Source: Phyllostachys edulis
Lineage: Eukaryota; Streptophyta; Magnoliopsida; Poales; Poaceae
Assembly (NCBI GenBank): GCA_036346405.1
Contig: CM070566.1
Coordinates: 10,202,355 to 10,266,354 of the forward strand
Reading direction: 5' to 3'
Length of the DNA stretch: 64,000 bases
Shown: positions 23,721-34,600 of the stretch, piece by piece
How the letters are laid out: the number at the start of each line of letters is the position of its first letter
How positions within the stretch are numbered: position 1 is the first letter of the stretch
Program-made: the position numbers and the translations under genes
Notes under the pieces: model-generated
Seen by the model: the letters and a program-made list of their open reading frames with translations, nothing else
The model's database searches: none
Told to the model about the DNA's origin: nothing

Positions 23721-25889
23721 GAGGTCATGGGACTTGGAGAAGTCCTAACCCTTCTGTGATCGAACGGTCCCAGGATCAATGGTGGTTCACACGATTATCG
23801 TAAGTGGCGACATACATCCACGAGACTTTAATAATGACAGCGAGTTATTTACAAGCCGAGCAAGAGCAAAATACATAGCGAGAACAAAAGTCAAGTCCAT
23901 CAATACACCACAGTGGCGGGTGGAGGCGCGGCCTGGTGTTACGGTCCTCATCATCTTCAAAGAGTCCTCTCTGCTCAAAAATTAGTTTCAAGTAGAGTGA
24001 GCACAACAACAGGTGCTGCATAAGTCACACCGAGTGGGGTAACAAAATGACATGCATACATGGATATTCAAATGAAGGCATAATATGGTTGATTTGCGTA
24101 AAGCCAAGTTTCTTTCAAATACATGTACTAAGTTCCAAGGCGGTTAAACCATAACTAAAATTTATTTTCATAAAACAATTTCTGAGTTGGATAGCATTCA
24201 TCATCAAGATGGTGAAGAATACCCATACGTCACAAGGCTCCTGCCCAATATCCATGGGATAGAAATCTCAAAACCAATTTATCCAAAATCTTTTTAAAAC
24301 AAAACCAATCTCTAACTTTGAGTAGTCTTACGCTTAACACGTCTATGGCCAGTGGACATGGCTATTCGAATAGTTTTCACTCTGCGAGAGGTTGTACACT
24401 TTACCCACATGACATGATTTCTCTAGTTTGTCGGCATTCGTCAATGCCACCTCTCCTTCTTAGAAGGTAAGAGGTCTAGAACTCATGACAAGGCCTTTAC
24501 AATGCATTATTCCACCACAGTCCCTCATCGCTAAGGTTTAGCCTCCATTAGATACAAATCCATGAGGATCGGGTCCCCCCTCTTGCTTGATGAAAATATA
24601 GGTTATAAAAGACCATAGGCCATAAAGACCTCCCACGCATCAAAGTGGAACAAGCTGCGGTAGAACTTTGTAAATTAGTTGGCAGGTCCTCGCCCCATTT
24701 GGAGACATGTGATTGTGCGGTGAGGCATAGCCCAATATAGGCCTAGCAAAGGATCGCTCAAGGCGGTCCTGGCCCGGCTTGGCGACCACCACAAACCACG
24801 GACCTCAACCTTACCTAGGATTGAGTCAGGTGCATAAACATTACCAAGCCAAGCAAACCAATTCGTTCAAGCCCAAATCCATTTTCCTTTTCTTTTGCTT
24901 TTCAAAACATTTACAAAACCTCCATGACAACCCATTGCCATGGTTTAAATTATTTTGACAACATTGGTCATTTGGCAATAAGATCTCCCAAAGCAAGAAT
25001 TGATCTAAGCATGGCTAACCATATAGTTTGCATTATCTCTAGTCCATACTAGTGTATGAACTAGGTTTTCATCTAAGGTGACAAGGAAGACATAACAATG
25101 ACAAATCTGGTTGTATACAAGATAACAGGGATAACTATAGAGTTCCAAAATCGGGGTTAAACTATTTGTAGTGAAATATGCATGCAATACTCGGTTGAAA
25201 CCAACATAATTAGTTTGAATTAATGGAATCAACATGATCAAGAGTATGACTTGCCTTGCTCGGCTTGACTTGAGAGTTTTCCTCTTGATGCACTCAAGCT
25301 CCTCGGTGTCTTACTTAATCTATCTGAGAAACCAAAAGCAACTCAACCTGAGCTCAAATAAGATCCAAAAGAAACTTTAATGAAACTCCAAAATAAAACC
25401 AACGAGAGAGGCTAGGTCGGGTTGGAGGAGGTCCAAGAGTTTCTTTGGAGGAGGTCAGAAGCAGGGAGGAGGTTCGAGAGCTTTGGAGGAGATCTAAGAG
25501 CTTTTGGAGGAGGTCAAAGAGTGGAAATGAGCAAAAGGAGTAAGGGAAGAGGTGCCCAAGCTTATATAGCGAGCCGCATGATTTCCATGGTACACATGTT
25601 CAAGAGTTGGTGAAAAGGACAATGGGAGGCGAGGCAAAAGATGGGACAAAAGAATAGCAGGTGCTGACAAAAAGGTAGAAGCATTTGTCTGATACAACGG
25701 GCATTAAATGTGGGGAGACTCCCATGCATAAGGACACGGTCAAAGGATAAAGAAAGAGAGTGTGGCTGCCAAATGGGGCCGATCAAAGCGTAAGGGAGGT
25801 CTGCAGACGGGAGGTGCAAAGGACATAACAAGGGGAGGTCTGACGGTCGAGATCAAATCAAGGAGAGTGCGAGCAGTTAAAATCTCCAA

Positions 25890-26085
25890 GGGAGGTTTTA
25901 GCAGTCGGATCTAACAAGGGAGAATGCAGGCGGTTAAGATCTCAAAGGGAGGTCTTGGCGGCGAGATCTAACAAAGAATGCAGGCGGTTAAGATCTCCAA
26001 GGGAGGTCTAACGGCGAGATCTAACAAAGGGAGAATGCAGGCGGTTAAGATCTCCAAGGGAGGTCTTAGCGGCGAGATCTAAAGG
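25890..26085. repeat. Tandem repeat of about 55-60 bases in LTR D
   Basis: Three to four copies of a unit containing GCAGGCGGTTAAGATCTCC, AAGGGAGGTCTTAG and CGGCGAGATCTAACAAAGG, with small length differences between copies. It lies in the GAGGTC-rich promoter-side part of the LTR. Local expansion within the LTR is the simplest explanation. Confidence 0.9.
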
Positions 26086-27435
26086 AAGTCCTAGAGGACA
26101 TGGGGAGGTCCAAATGAGCGAGAGGAGGTCCTAAAGAACAGGGAGGTCTGAAGGACATTGGCCTTGTGAGCTAGGGGCGTATCTGGGTTAGCGAGAAGGA
26201 ACTTCGAGAGAGTTACATGGATCAAAGCAAAGAGGAAGTCACCTTGAACACAAAGAGGTTCAAGAGAGTGTAGAAGGAACTCAAATGAACACGAGGAAGG
26301 GTTAGGCCAGGGAGGTTTAGGCGAGAACATAACCAAGAGGAGGTTTGGACGGGGAGGTCCAAGCACTTGGGAGGTCTAGACCTAAGGAGGTGCGGTCAAG
26401 AAGAACCAATCAAGCAAGGAAGGGAGAAATCACCAAAGCTCCCTAAACCCAACAAACCTTTCAAGAGTTTTAGTTGAAGATTGAGTTAGTCAATCGAAAT
26501 CCATTCGAAATTTCAAGTTAAGCTTTGAATTCTCATCAAAACAAAATGGTTCTTTTTATTTTGGAAAATTGAAGGCTCTGAAAATCGGTGTTACATCTCG
26601 GTTTAGCCTGTCGTGCCGTCAGTTCCCTTCTTAGAGGCTCCTAAAGGCGGCATGAAGGAAAGCCCATTTGCCTCAATCGAGCCTCCCAAGGTGGTTGAGA
26701 AGATTCTGAAACCAGCTCGGCTAGGGTGATTGCTACTCTCCGTTCGATCCTGTCGGCCTGCGTCGGTTCCTTCCTCAAAGGCTCTAAAAGCGATCTGTGG
26801 GAAGGCCGTTGCATTAATCGAGCCTCAGGAGGTTGAGGGCGTTCTGATATGCCTTCTCGGTGATGCCTTTAAGCCCGTGGCGGAGGATGTTGTGCCCGCC
26901 TTTGGAGGATCTGGTGTATCCAAGATGGCCGGTGTGGGGCCGGGCGAGTGCTCTTCCGGAGCTTTTGTGCCTCTGTGATCTCCCTCCTAGTGCCCTTTGC
27001 TGCTCCTTAGGCCAATTGTTGGTCGTGAGTCCAAACTCAAGCTTACTCGCGTGGGGCTAAGTACAAATTTGTGAAATTCGGTTCTTCAGTAGCTTATTGT
27101 GTAGCGTGCATCGGTGTTCATCCAGCTCGTCTACTCAGCGTCGAAGCAAAAGATTAAGCGGCCGTGTCTTAGAATGTACTGTAGGCGTCGGGCACGGCTC
27201 TGATATTTGGAAGGTTGGGTCTTAATCTCACCAATAGCTTGGACAACGAGAGGTGCTTAAAGACTTCATAAAGTTATTTGACAAACGCTTTGAAAGACCA
27301 CTTAGCGCGTTGGCGGCTCTCTTGATTCGGTTTGGAGTTTCTACTTGAGAGATTCTTGAGGCCTCTACACCCTTGGTTGCCATCTGAGCTTGCATGCTCG
27401 GGTCGTTGGTAAACTTCTTCGCCTTTATGGTTGTT

Positions 27436-30400
27436 TGTAATGTTAACTTCCTCATTTGGAATGTTAGAGGATTAAACTTGAGAGCCAAGAGACATGTTGT
27501 TAGAAAGCGTAGTAGCCTGCATAGCGTCGGTTGCTTGCATCAGAAACTAAGCTTCCTATAATCGACTTGCCTCTTGTAAAAGAAACTCTTGGAACCTTGT
27601 TTGATAGGTTCGTTTATCTGCCGTCGTCTCGATCTAGAGGTGGTATCCTTCTAGCGTGGAACTCTAGTAAGGTCTCTGTACTACACATGATGTTAGAGTG
27701 CACTCCATTACTGATCGAGGTGTCCTTACCTGGCGGCTATCTCTCTGGCTCCTTGTTGTGTATGGCCCTCTTGATGACTCTCTCAAGCCGGCGTTTACGC
27801 AAAACTCGTGATATCCATGGCTCTAGGCAAGGTCCTTGGATTATCCTCGGAGATTTTAATCTCGATACGCAAGCGGTGATAAGAACAATGCTCGCTTAAA
27901 CAAGCGGCGAATGGGCGGTTTTTGTCGTGTGGTTGATGATCTGGAGCTCAAGAAGTCCACCTAAATGGCGAGATCTTTCATGTGGGCGGAGTGCTGTGAA
28001 GGCCCACATTGGAATGCATTGATCACGTGTTTGTTTTGTCGGAATTTGGGACTGCGATATCTGGGTATTTGCTTGGCACTACCTTATGACCTCGACCCTT
28101 GTCCTCTGCTTTTCTCCGCGTCTGGTCTTAGGGGACCAAAAGCGTTTTCATTTGAGAAGTTTTGGGCGAGAATGGAAGGGTTCGAGGATCTGATGCGTCG
28201 TGGCTTGGAAATGTGACGGCCGGTTATCGACCCCTGCGGCGTCTCCATCATTCACTTCAAGGGTGAGCCTTGCGGCTGGAGCAGCGTGAATGTGGTAGCG
28301 TTAAGCTAGCGGTCGGAGTTGTCCAAAGCGTTGGTCGGCGGTTGGATGTGGCGAGAGGAGATTCGACAACTTTCTCCTTGGAGAGATGGCTCGGTGGCGC
28401 TCAAGAGGAGGTTGTTAGGTCTTTGTTCCTTTGATCGGACTATTGCACACCAAAGGTCGCGGATCGGTGGTTACGAAGGGGCGCAAACACTCGCTACTTC
28501 CATCGCATGCCAACGAGTAGGCGTTGTAATTACATCTCGAGGTCTAAAGGTGGCGAGATACTTGGGTGCACTCTCGGTAGGGCTAGAGAGTCCTTTAATG
28601 AACATTTAAGTGAATATCTTGGGAACAGATTGGTAGTGAGCATTCTTTAGACTTGAGCTACCTTGATATGGCTACTCATGATTTAAGGGCTTTAGATCTT
28701 TGACTTCTCCAAAGTGAGGTTTGGGGCGTGGTTAAGTGCATGTCATGAGAAAAGCGTCGGGGCCTACGGCTTCTCAGTCTGTTCTATCAATGTTGTTGGT
28801 CAATCATCAAGCGACATAATGGTGGCAATTCATGCGGTTGGTCGCCTTCTTGGAAAGAGTTTTCCTTACTCAACAAAGCTATGTTAACTCTTTTACCAAA
28901 AAGCTTGCTCCTCGAGGAAGCGAGACTCTGAAGCCTATCAACCTCCTTCACGAGCTTTGCCAAGATTTTCTCCAAAGTTCTTGCTTTCGAAGGTTGTCTC
29001 GGAGCGCCAAAGCTTATGGCTTCCAACTAGTGCTGCTTTTACCAAAGGTCGCTCCATTCAAGATAATTTCTTTACAGTGGGGCACTCATCTCGCTTGCTG
29101 CATCAGATTAAGCAATCAGCTTCCCGTTCAAATTAGATATTGCTCAAGCTTTCGACTCCTTGTCCTGGCCTTTTCTGCTGGAAATTCTGCGACACAAAGG
29201 GTTTGGCCCAAAGTGGTGTTCTTGGCTAAGTATTATGTTTATGACTTCCTCCACCAAAATTCTGGTCAATGGGCAGCCTGGGAGGCCGATTTGGCATGGT
29301 CGCGGGTTGCGTCAAGGAGACCCCCTTTCGCTGATGTTGTTCATCATTGCCATGGACGCTCTCAACAACTTGATCCTCACGGCGGAAAAAGAAGCTTTGC
29401 TCCTTCCGATTAGAGGGCGTCGTGGTCTACCTCATCGGCTCTCCTTGTATCACGAGATGATCGGCCTATTCTTGTCTCTTGTGAGTGAAGATCTTTTAGC
29501 CATCAAGGAAATTCTAAAACACTTTGGTGAGGCTTCCGGTCTGCGCACCAACATGTATAAGAACTCCTTCTCTCCAATCAGATGCAATGATCAATAGACC
29601 CAGCTCGTCAAAGATCATTTGCATTGCAATATCATTGCTTTTCCTTGCAAATATCTTGGCTTGCCTCCATCACGTGTGGATTTTCAACCTCTCATGGACA
29701 AGGTAGCTAACTTAGTCTACAAGCTTAGCAAACCGGATTGCTTTCTCGAAGTGCGTTTGATTACAGTGAAAGCGGTGTTGTTAGCCATGACGGTTTACAA
29801 TTTTATGGCGTGGATCCTCCACGATCGGTTATTAAAAATTGATAAGTTCGTCGGCGTTTATTTGGAAAGGATCATATGAGGCTTTAGGAGGTAATTTCTT
29901 GGTGGCTTGGTGGGTTGTTTGCCATCCCTTACACTTGGGAGGTCTCGGTGTGCACAACTTGAGTGTGTTAGGGCAAGCCATGAGCATCCGTGGCAATGGT
30001 GCAAAACGTGGGCTACGTCCATGGGGAAGGTTGCAATTCCAAACTAGCAGAGGAGTATGACTTGTTTGAGGCTCCATCATGGTTAAAGTGAGACAGCAGT
30101 GCAAATCGTTATTATGGGAGGATCATTGGGCGGGCGGGAGCTCAATTCGAGATTCACGCGCCGTCGTCGGATGGTTGCTCCTTCTATTAGGAGGAAGAAA
30201 CGATGGTTCGGGCCCTTAGCAATGATGATTGGATTACGGACACCCATGGTCAACGAGGCGCCCAAGCGGTTGAGGAGGTTATCTTGTTGGGGATGAGGTT
30301 GCAACATATTCATCTTGCTTTCGGGATGAGGTCGATTGATTAAGTGGCGTTGGGAATCCTCGGTCACTACTCTGCTAAATGCGCATATGGGGCTTTTTCA

Positions 30401-30890
30401 CGAGTTCGTAGGGTTTCCTTGTCTTGAGGCCATCTGAAGCTAGGCGCCTCTAAAATACAAAGTCTTCATGTGGTGGCTATTAGGAGGCGGTGTTGGACAG
30501 TGATCGCCTTAGGCGTCATGATTGCAAAATCGGGGAGTTTGCGTTTTTGCGAGCTTTAGGAGGAGACCATTGATCATCTCTGGTAGAGGCTGCTGAGGTC
30601 CTTCTGCTTAAGTTTGGGCTCGCTTTATAGCTCGGGCCGGATCTCGGTGCCTGTTCCTAGCGGGCAACTTTCTCTTCAAGACCATTGGTTGGCGGCTCGG
30701 CATTCTCAACCAGAAGTCATAGAAAGAAGCAGATGAGTGTATCATTCTCGTCTCTTGGATGCTTTGGAAGGAGCGCGATCAAAGGATCTTCAACAACGAG
30801 TCGATTCCTTGATCGGGTTTTCGGCTTGCTCGCCAAGAGCATCAACAATGGCGTATGGCGATTCGCATCATCGGTCATGACCTCGTAGGA
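27436..30890 (+). pseudogene. LINE2 ORF2: endonuclease, reverse transcriptase, zf-RVT
   Basis: The endonuclease starts with LIWNVRGLNLRAKR (about 27452), followed by ASETKL (27534) with the catalytic Glu, RGGILLAWN (27635) and GPWIILGDFNL (27833). The reverse transcriptase shows LDIAQAFDSL-like sequence near 29135, KILVNGQPGRPIWHGRGLRQ and QGDPLSLMLF at about 29260-29350, and PCKYLGLPPSRVDFQPLMDK at about 29643. The catalytic YADD site reads as YHEM (about 29447-29460): a TATGCAGATGATG-type site appears as TATCACGAGATGATC. That altered site, plus several shifts, makes it inactive as read. The 3' part to about 30890 covers the C-terminal zinc-binding region. Confidence 0.87.
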
Positions 30891-31097
30891 GTAGTTGCTT
30901 TGTTCTATCGGTGACCTCTCCTTGACTTCTTTAAACTTAGTCTCTCGCTATCCTTGGTATGTCGTGTTGGGCGGATCGAGAGGCTAGTTGGTAGTCGATG
31001 ATTTGGCTTTATTTAAACTGTTTTTGTATTCTCTGGATCTTCGATTTCCTTTTCTAATGAAAGATGTGCAAAGCTTTTGTGCATCATTGAAAAAAAA

Positions 31098-31220
31098 GAT
31101 TTAAGCTCTGATTCTCACGAGAATCTAGAGCTATCTGTTAAGCGTTTGGTGATAGATTGGCTCCAAAAACCATATGAGAGATGATTAGAGGCAAATAGAC
31201 TAAAGCTACCCTTGTACAAA
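31098..31220. repeat. P1 left terminal inverted repeat, second part
   Basis: Sequence resumes after LINE2 with GATTTAAGCTCTGATTCTC. Its reverse complement matches about 40000-40140, including AGTCTATTTGC-TCTAATC and CATATGGTTTT. It is the inner part of the P1 terminal repeat. Confidence 0.75.
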
Positions 31221-31642
31221 TACTTTAATTGTGTCTTGTAATGATTGCTCATAAATCACAGGGAAAAGAGCAAATCTTTATTAGTTAGAATAGCACTTTT
31301 GTTCATCACAGGGAAGCTGGAATTAGCGTAATCACCCGTATAGTCAACTCATACAACAAAATTGAGTCCAACCAAAAGGATCCATAACTTTAGGATGACC
31401 CAATCAAGAATCAAAGTATCTTCTTACAATGAGGGATTGAGGAGGAACAAAAACAAAACACCCATTTCCGTAATTGCTTCCTTTTCAACTCACGAAATGA
31501 GCTGAGATACTGTACAACCGAATAATCCAGAAAACAAACCTTTCCCGTTAGGAAAGTCAAAGGAAGGATGAGTAGAGAAGTGCTATCCGAAGAATTCATG
31601 TTTTCATATCAATTTTGCTTCCTAAAAGTTTTCATCGACATC

Positions 31643-34600
31643 TTAGTCTGTCCATGAGGCAGACCTCTTCAAAACAACCTTCATTGCCTTGTCCTCTTCC
31701 AGGGATATCATGCCAAGATGCAAAGGGTCCTCCAGCATCATCTTGGCGACCAAATCCCTGCAATGGACAAAGTCTGAAATTTCCTTGCCTGCTTGCCAAT
31801 ATATCTTCCAAGCTTTCCATCATAATACTCGGGCCAGCCATCCTTCCACAGCCTTCTCTCAGCTAGGTCAATTGCTCTTCTTGAAATTTGTAGTCGTCCA
31901 GTCTTGATGCATGCTGCGGTGAGCAGCCAGAGAAATATTGCGGAAAGAATGGAGAAGAATGTGAAATTTGATGCGTGAAAACAGGTCGAATTGAATCAAT
32001 GATGAAAACAGTCCATCCTTGCAAGAAGCTCAGACAGAAACCAATATTGCATTTTAACTAAGCAATACAGGACTCATATCCATCAACAACTCACAGAGGA
32101 CACATGCATACGCAGAAGTCGGCAACAAGGATGGCTAAGATCAATAAGTATCATTCAAGAAATGCTTACAAGGAAATGGGTCTTTTGTGTTTGTCATCTG
32201 TGGGGACCCGGGTTATTTCCGTAAGACCAAGATATTTCGGCCTTATGGAGATAACTCTGGGTCTTATGTGAATGGATTCAACTTAACTCCATCTAAGTGA
32301 GAGGCTTGACCGAAAACTAGAGCCAAACGATCATCTTGTTTGCACCTCTGCGAGCACTACATGATGTCGATTCTCTAACAGTCCAAGCACTCCACTTAGT
32401 GAGTTAAATTGGAAGCCACAGACGATGAGCTTTGAGATCATGTTGACTCCCAAGATCAGCGACCAACATGCCCCAAACTCACATATAGCATTGATCACAT
32501 CCATCGACATTCATGCATTCATAGTTCAAAAGACATACATCATAATAGTTCAAGTCTACAACTATTACAAGTGGCCGACTAGCCAAATTCAATTAAGAAC
32601 ATAAAGTAACAGCGGAAGAAATAATAAACCAAAAGTCCATCATGGTATGCCCATCACCCGTCGACAACCATTTGGGAGTTAAATAATAGCACTACTCGTT
32701 AGTTGTAAGCAAATAAATCGCTAACGAGCTCATCGACTCGAAGTCTTTCTCACTTGAAATTGCAGCAAGCTGGATTGAGTACAAATGTACTCACAAGTCT
32801 TACAAATAAAAATTAGTTATGCTAGAGGTTGTTCCAAAGGATAGCTCATAATGGCTTAGTTTTGCAAAAGGCGTAACCATTTTCAACCTACTGCGTACTA
32901 GTTTATCAATTGCCATTTTAAAAACAGATTTGAAGTAGAATTAAAGCATGTGAATAAGTGATAAATTGAATAACAAATGAATCAAACAAACACCAAATTG
33001 ACAGCCCACTTTGATACAACAAAATGCATGAACATTCCATTCATGTCGAATCTGGATTGTACCCACAATTTAAATTCAAAGTCTAATGATAGCAACTCCC
33101 GAACTCAGCGATGCGTCCATAACAGCGGACACGGCTATTCGAATAGATTTATCTCTGTAGAGGTGCACTACTTTACCCACCACGACTCGAGTAGCAGTAA
33201 GCCACGAATTAATACACTTCATATGGTGTGTCGTAGGGAGAATCGAGATCTGGTCATTTTAGCAAGAAAATCCTATTGGGCTAAATCCCCTTGCAAGATG
33301 GTCCTTACTTAGTACAAGCAGCAGATAGCACTTGCTAAGTGGCTCACAAGTTGTATTGGAAATACCGATGCAATATAAATAACAAGAAAGTTGTGCTCCA
33401 TGCACACTATAGAAAATTACATCGGTTCCTAAGGACAAATGATCGAATACAAGTGCCCTTACACCACCTTGGGACTTAACACAATAAAACTTTCCCTTAC
33501 TTAACCGTCACGGTACCCATATCCCATGTGGTAGCACAAGTTTTATTTGAATCAATGATGTTACCAAAGTTAGGTCCTTAATGGTCGAACAAGACAACCA
33601 CATACCCGATCTAGGTGCGAAGGCACCCTCACTAAAACCACTTGTCCAGACCCCAAAACTCATTTAAAATGACAAAAATTAACTTAGTGAGCAGAATCGA
33701 AGATCTGAATAAAAGAAAATTTGTGGATCCCATAATTGTCGGGTTATTCCTGACAATCAAACTACCGTTTCTAGACTTGCATGGCTAAGCAAACTCGTAT
33801 ATCATAATTCACACATCCTAACTTAAGCATGTGGTACTGGAATAATTCAAGAATAACCTCATGATTTAGGATATAGCTAACTACTCATCACAAAAATAGC
33901 GACATAGCAAAATAAGCATGCAAGCAATTATCATTGCACTAACTTATCAAAACTGGAATCAAATATGATGTAAAAAAGTTCAAATGATGCTTGCCTTGCT
34001 AGTAGTCAGTTGTTCACTCTCGGTGGCGTACGAGTCAATATCAATAGCCTCGGAATTTATAGAATTAACGATATCGATAAACACGAAGAAATACCTCAAA
34101 AACCAAATTGCTCAAAAATGCATGATTTTACTACAATGGATAGTGTATGATTTTATATGAATTTAGGTGAAAGAATTATTTCATTAGGAGTTATTATGTG
34201 AAAGTTATAGCAATTTGAATTTCAGATTCCAATATGACTTAGTTCATGTAATTTAATTATTTGATCAAAATTTGTAGAATAGTGAGGGATACAAGGATTA
34301 TATAGATAAATAGAGAATATTATTGCAAGTCTAAAACATTTGGGTTCATCTCAAGCTGGAGTTTTTATGAATTAGTTATGTATATTTAAAGTTATCGACC
34401 TTTTTCTATTGTAAAACTAATAGAGTTATGGATTAATTTCTAACATAATACTCTCTGCTATAGAGACATGTTTGAAACCAATTTTAATATAAAGTTCATT
34501 AAAAATGAAAATTATTAGAACTGGTTTCATCCATTTTGGAGTTGAGATGATTTAGTTATGTATTTTTGAAGTTATACATATTTTTTAGTGTGCAAAATAA

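Larger units (their letters stand above)
23509..26594 (-). mobile_element. Solo LTR D, antisense, inserted in LINE2 ORF1
   Basis: It starts TGTGGCGACC and ends AAAATCGGTGTTAC(A). ATCTC is found immediately before (23504-23508) and at 26595-26599, so one base at the right edge is ambiguous. It is about 3.09 kb and has no retroelement genes. The conserved core TTGTACACTTTACCCACATG is at about 24396, and a CTTGCCTTGCTCG motif lies at about 25250 as in A, C and E. It differs strongly from the others in its GAGGTCC-rich ends (23525-23720 and 25420-26400). Confidence 0.78.
21130..27060 (+). pseudogene. LINE2 ORF1 region, split by LTR D
   Basis: Sequence between the CT-rich leader and the endonuclease is coding-like but broken. 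It includes frames at 21374-21922 (with HSGPLQKRQIRRF), 22005-22649 and 26730-26978 (ALIEPQEVEGVLICLLGDAF). Basic and low-complexity stretches fit an RNA-binding ORF1 protein. LTR D interrupts it at 23508. No complete CCHC knuckle could be read, and the true start codon is uncertain. Assigned mainly by position before ORF2. Confidence 0.5.
21046..31097 (+). mobile_element. LINE2, near full-length L1-like element, split by LTR D
   Basis: It starts with a CT-rich leader (21046-21150), has ORF1 and ORF2 regions, and ends in a run of eight A at 31090-31097. GATT flanks it (21042-21045 and 31098-31101), and the P1 terminal repeat becomes continuous once it is removed. Without LTR D it is about 7.0 kb, a full-length size for a plant L1. 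Frames are broken at many sites, but the order of domains is complete. Confidence 0.85.
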
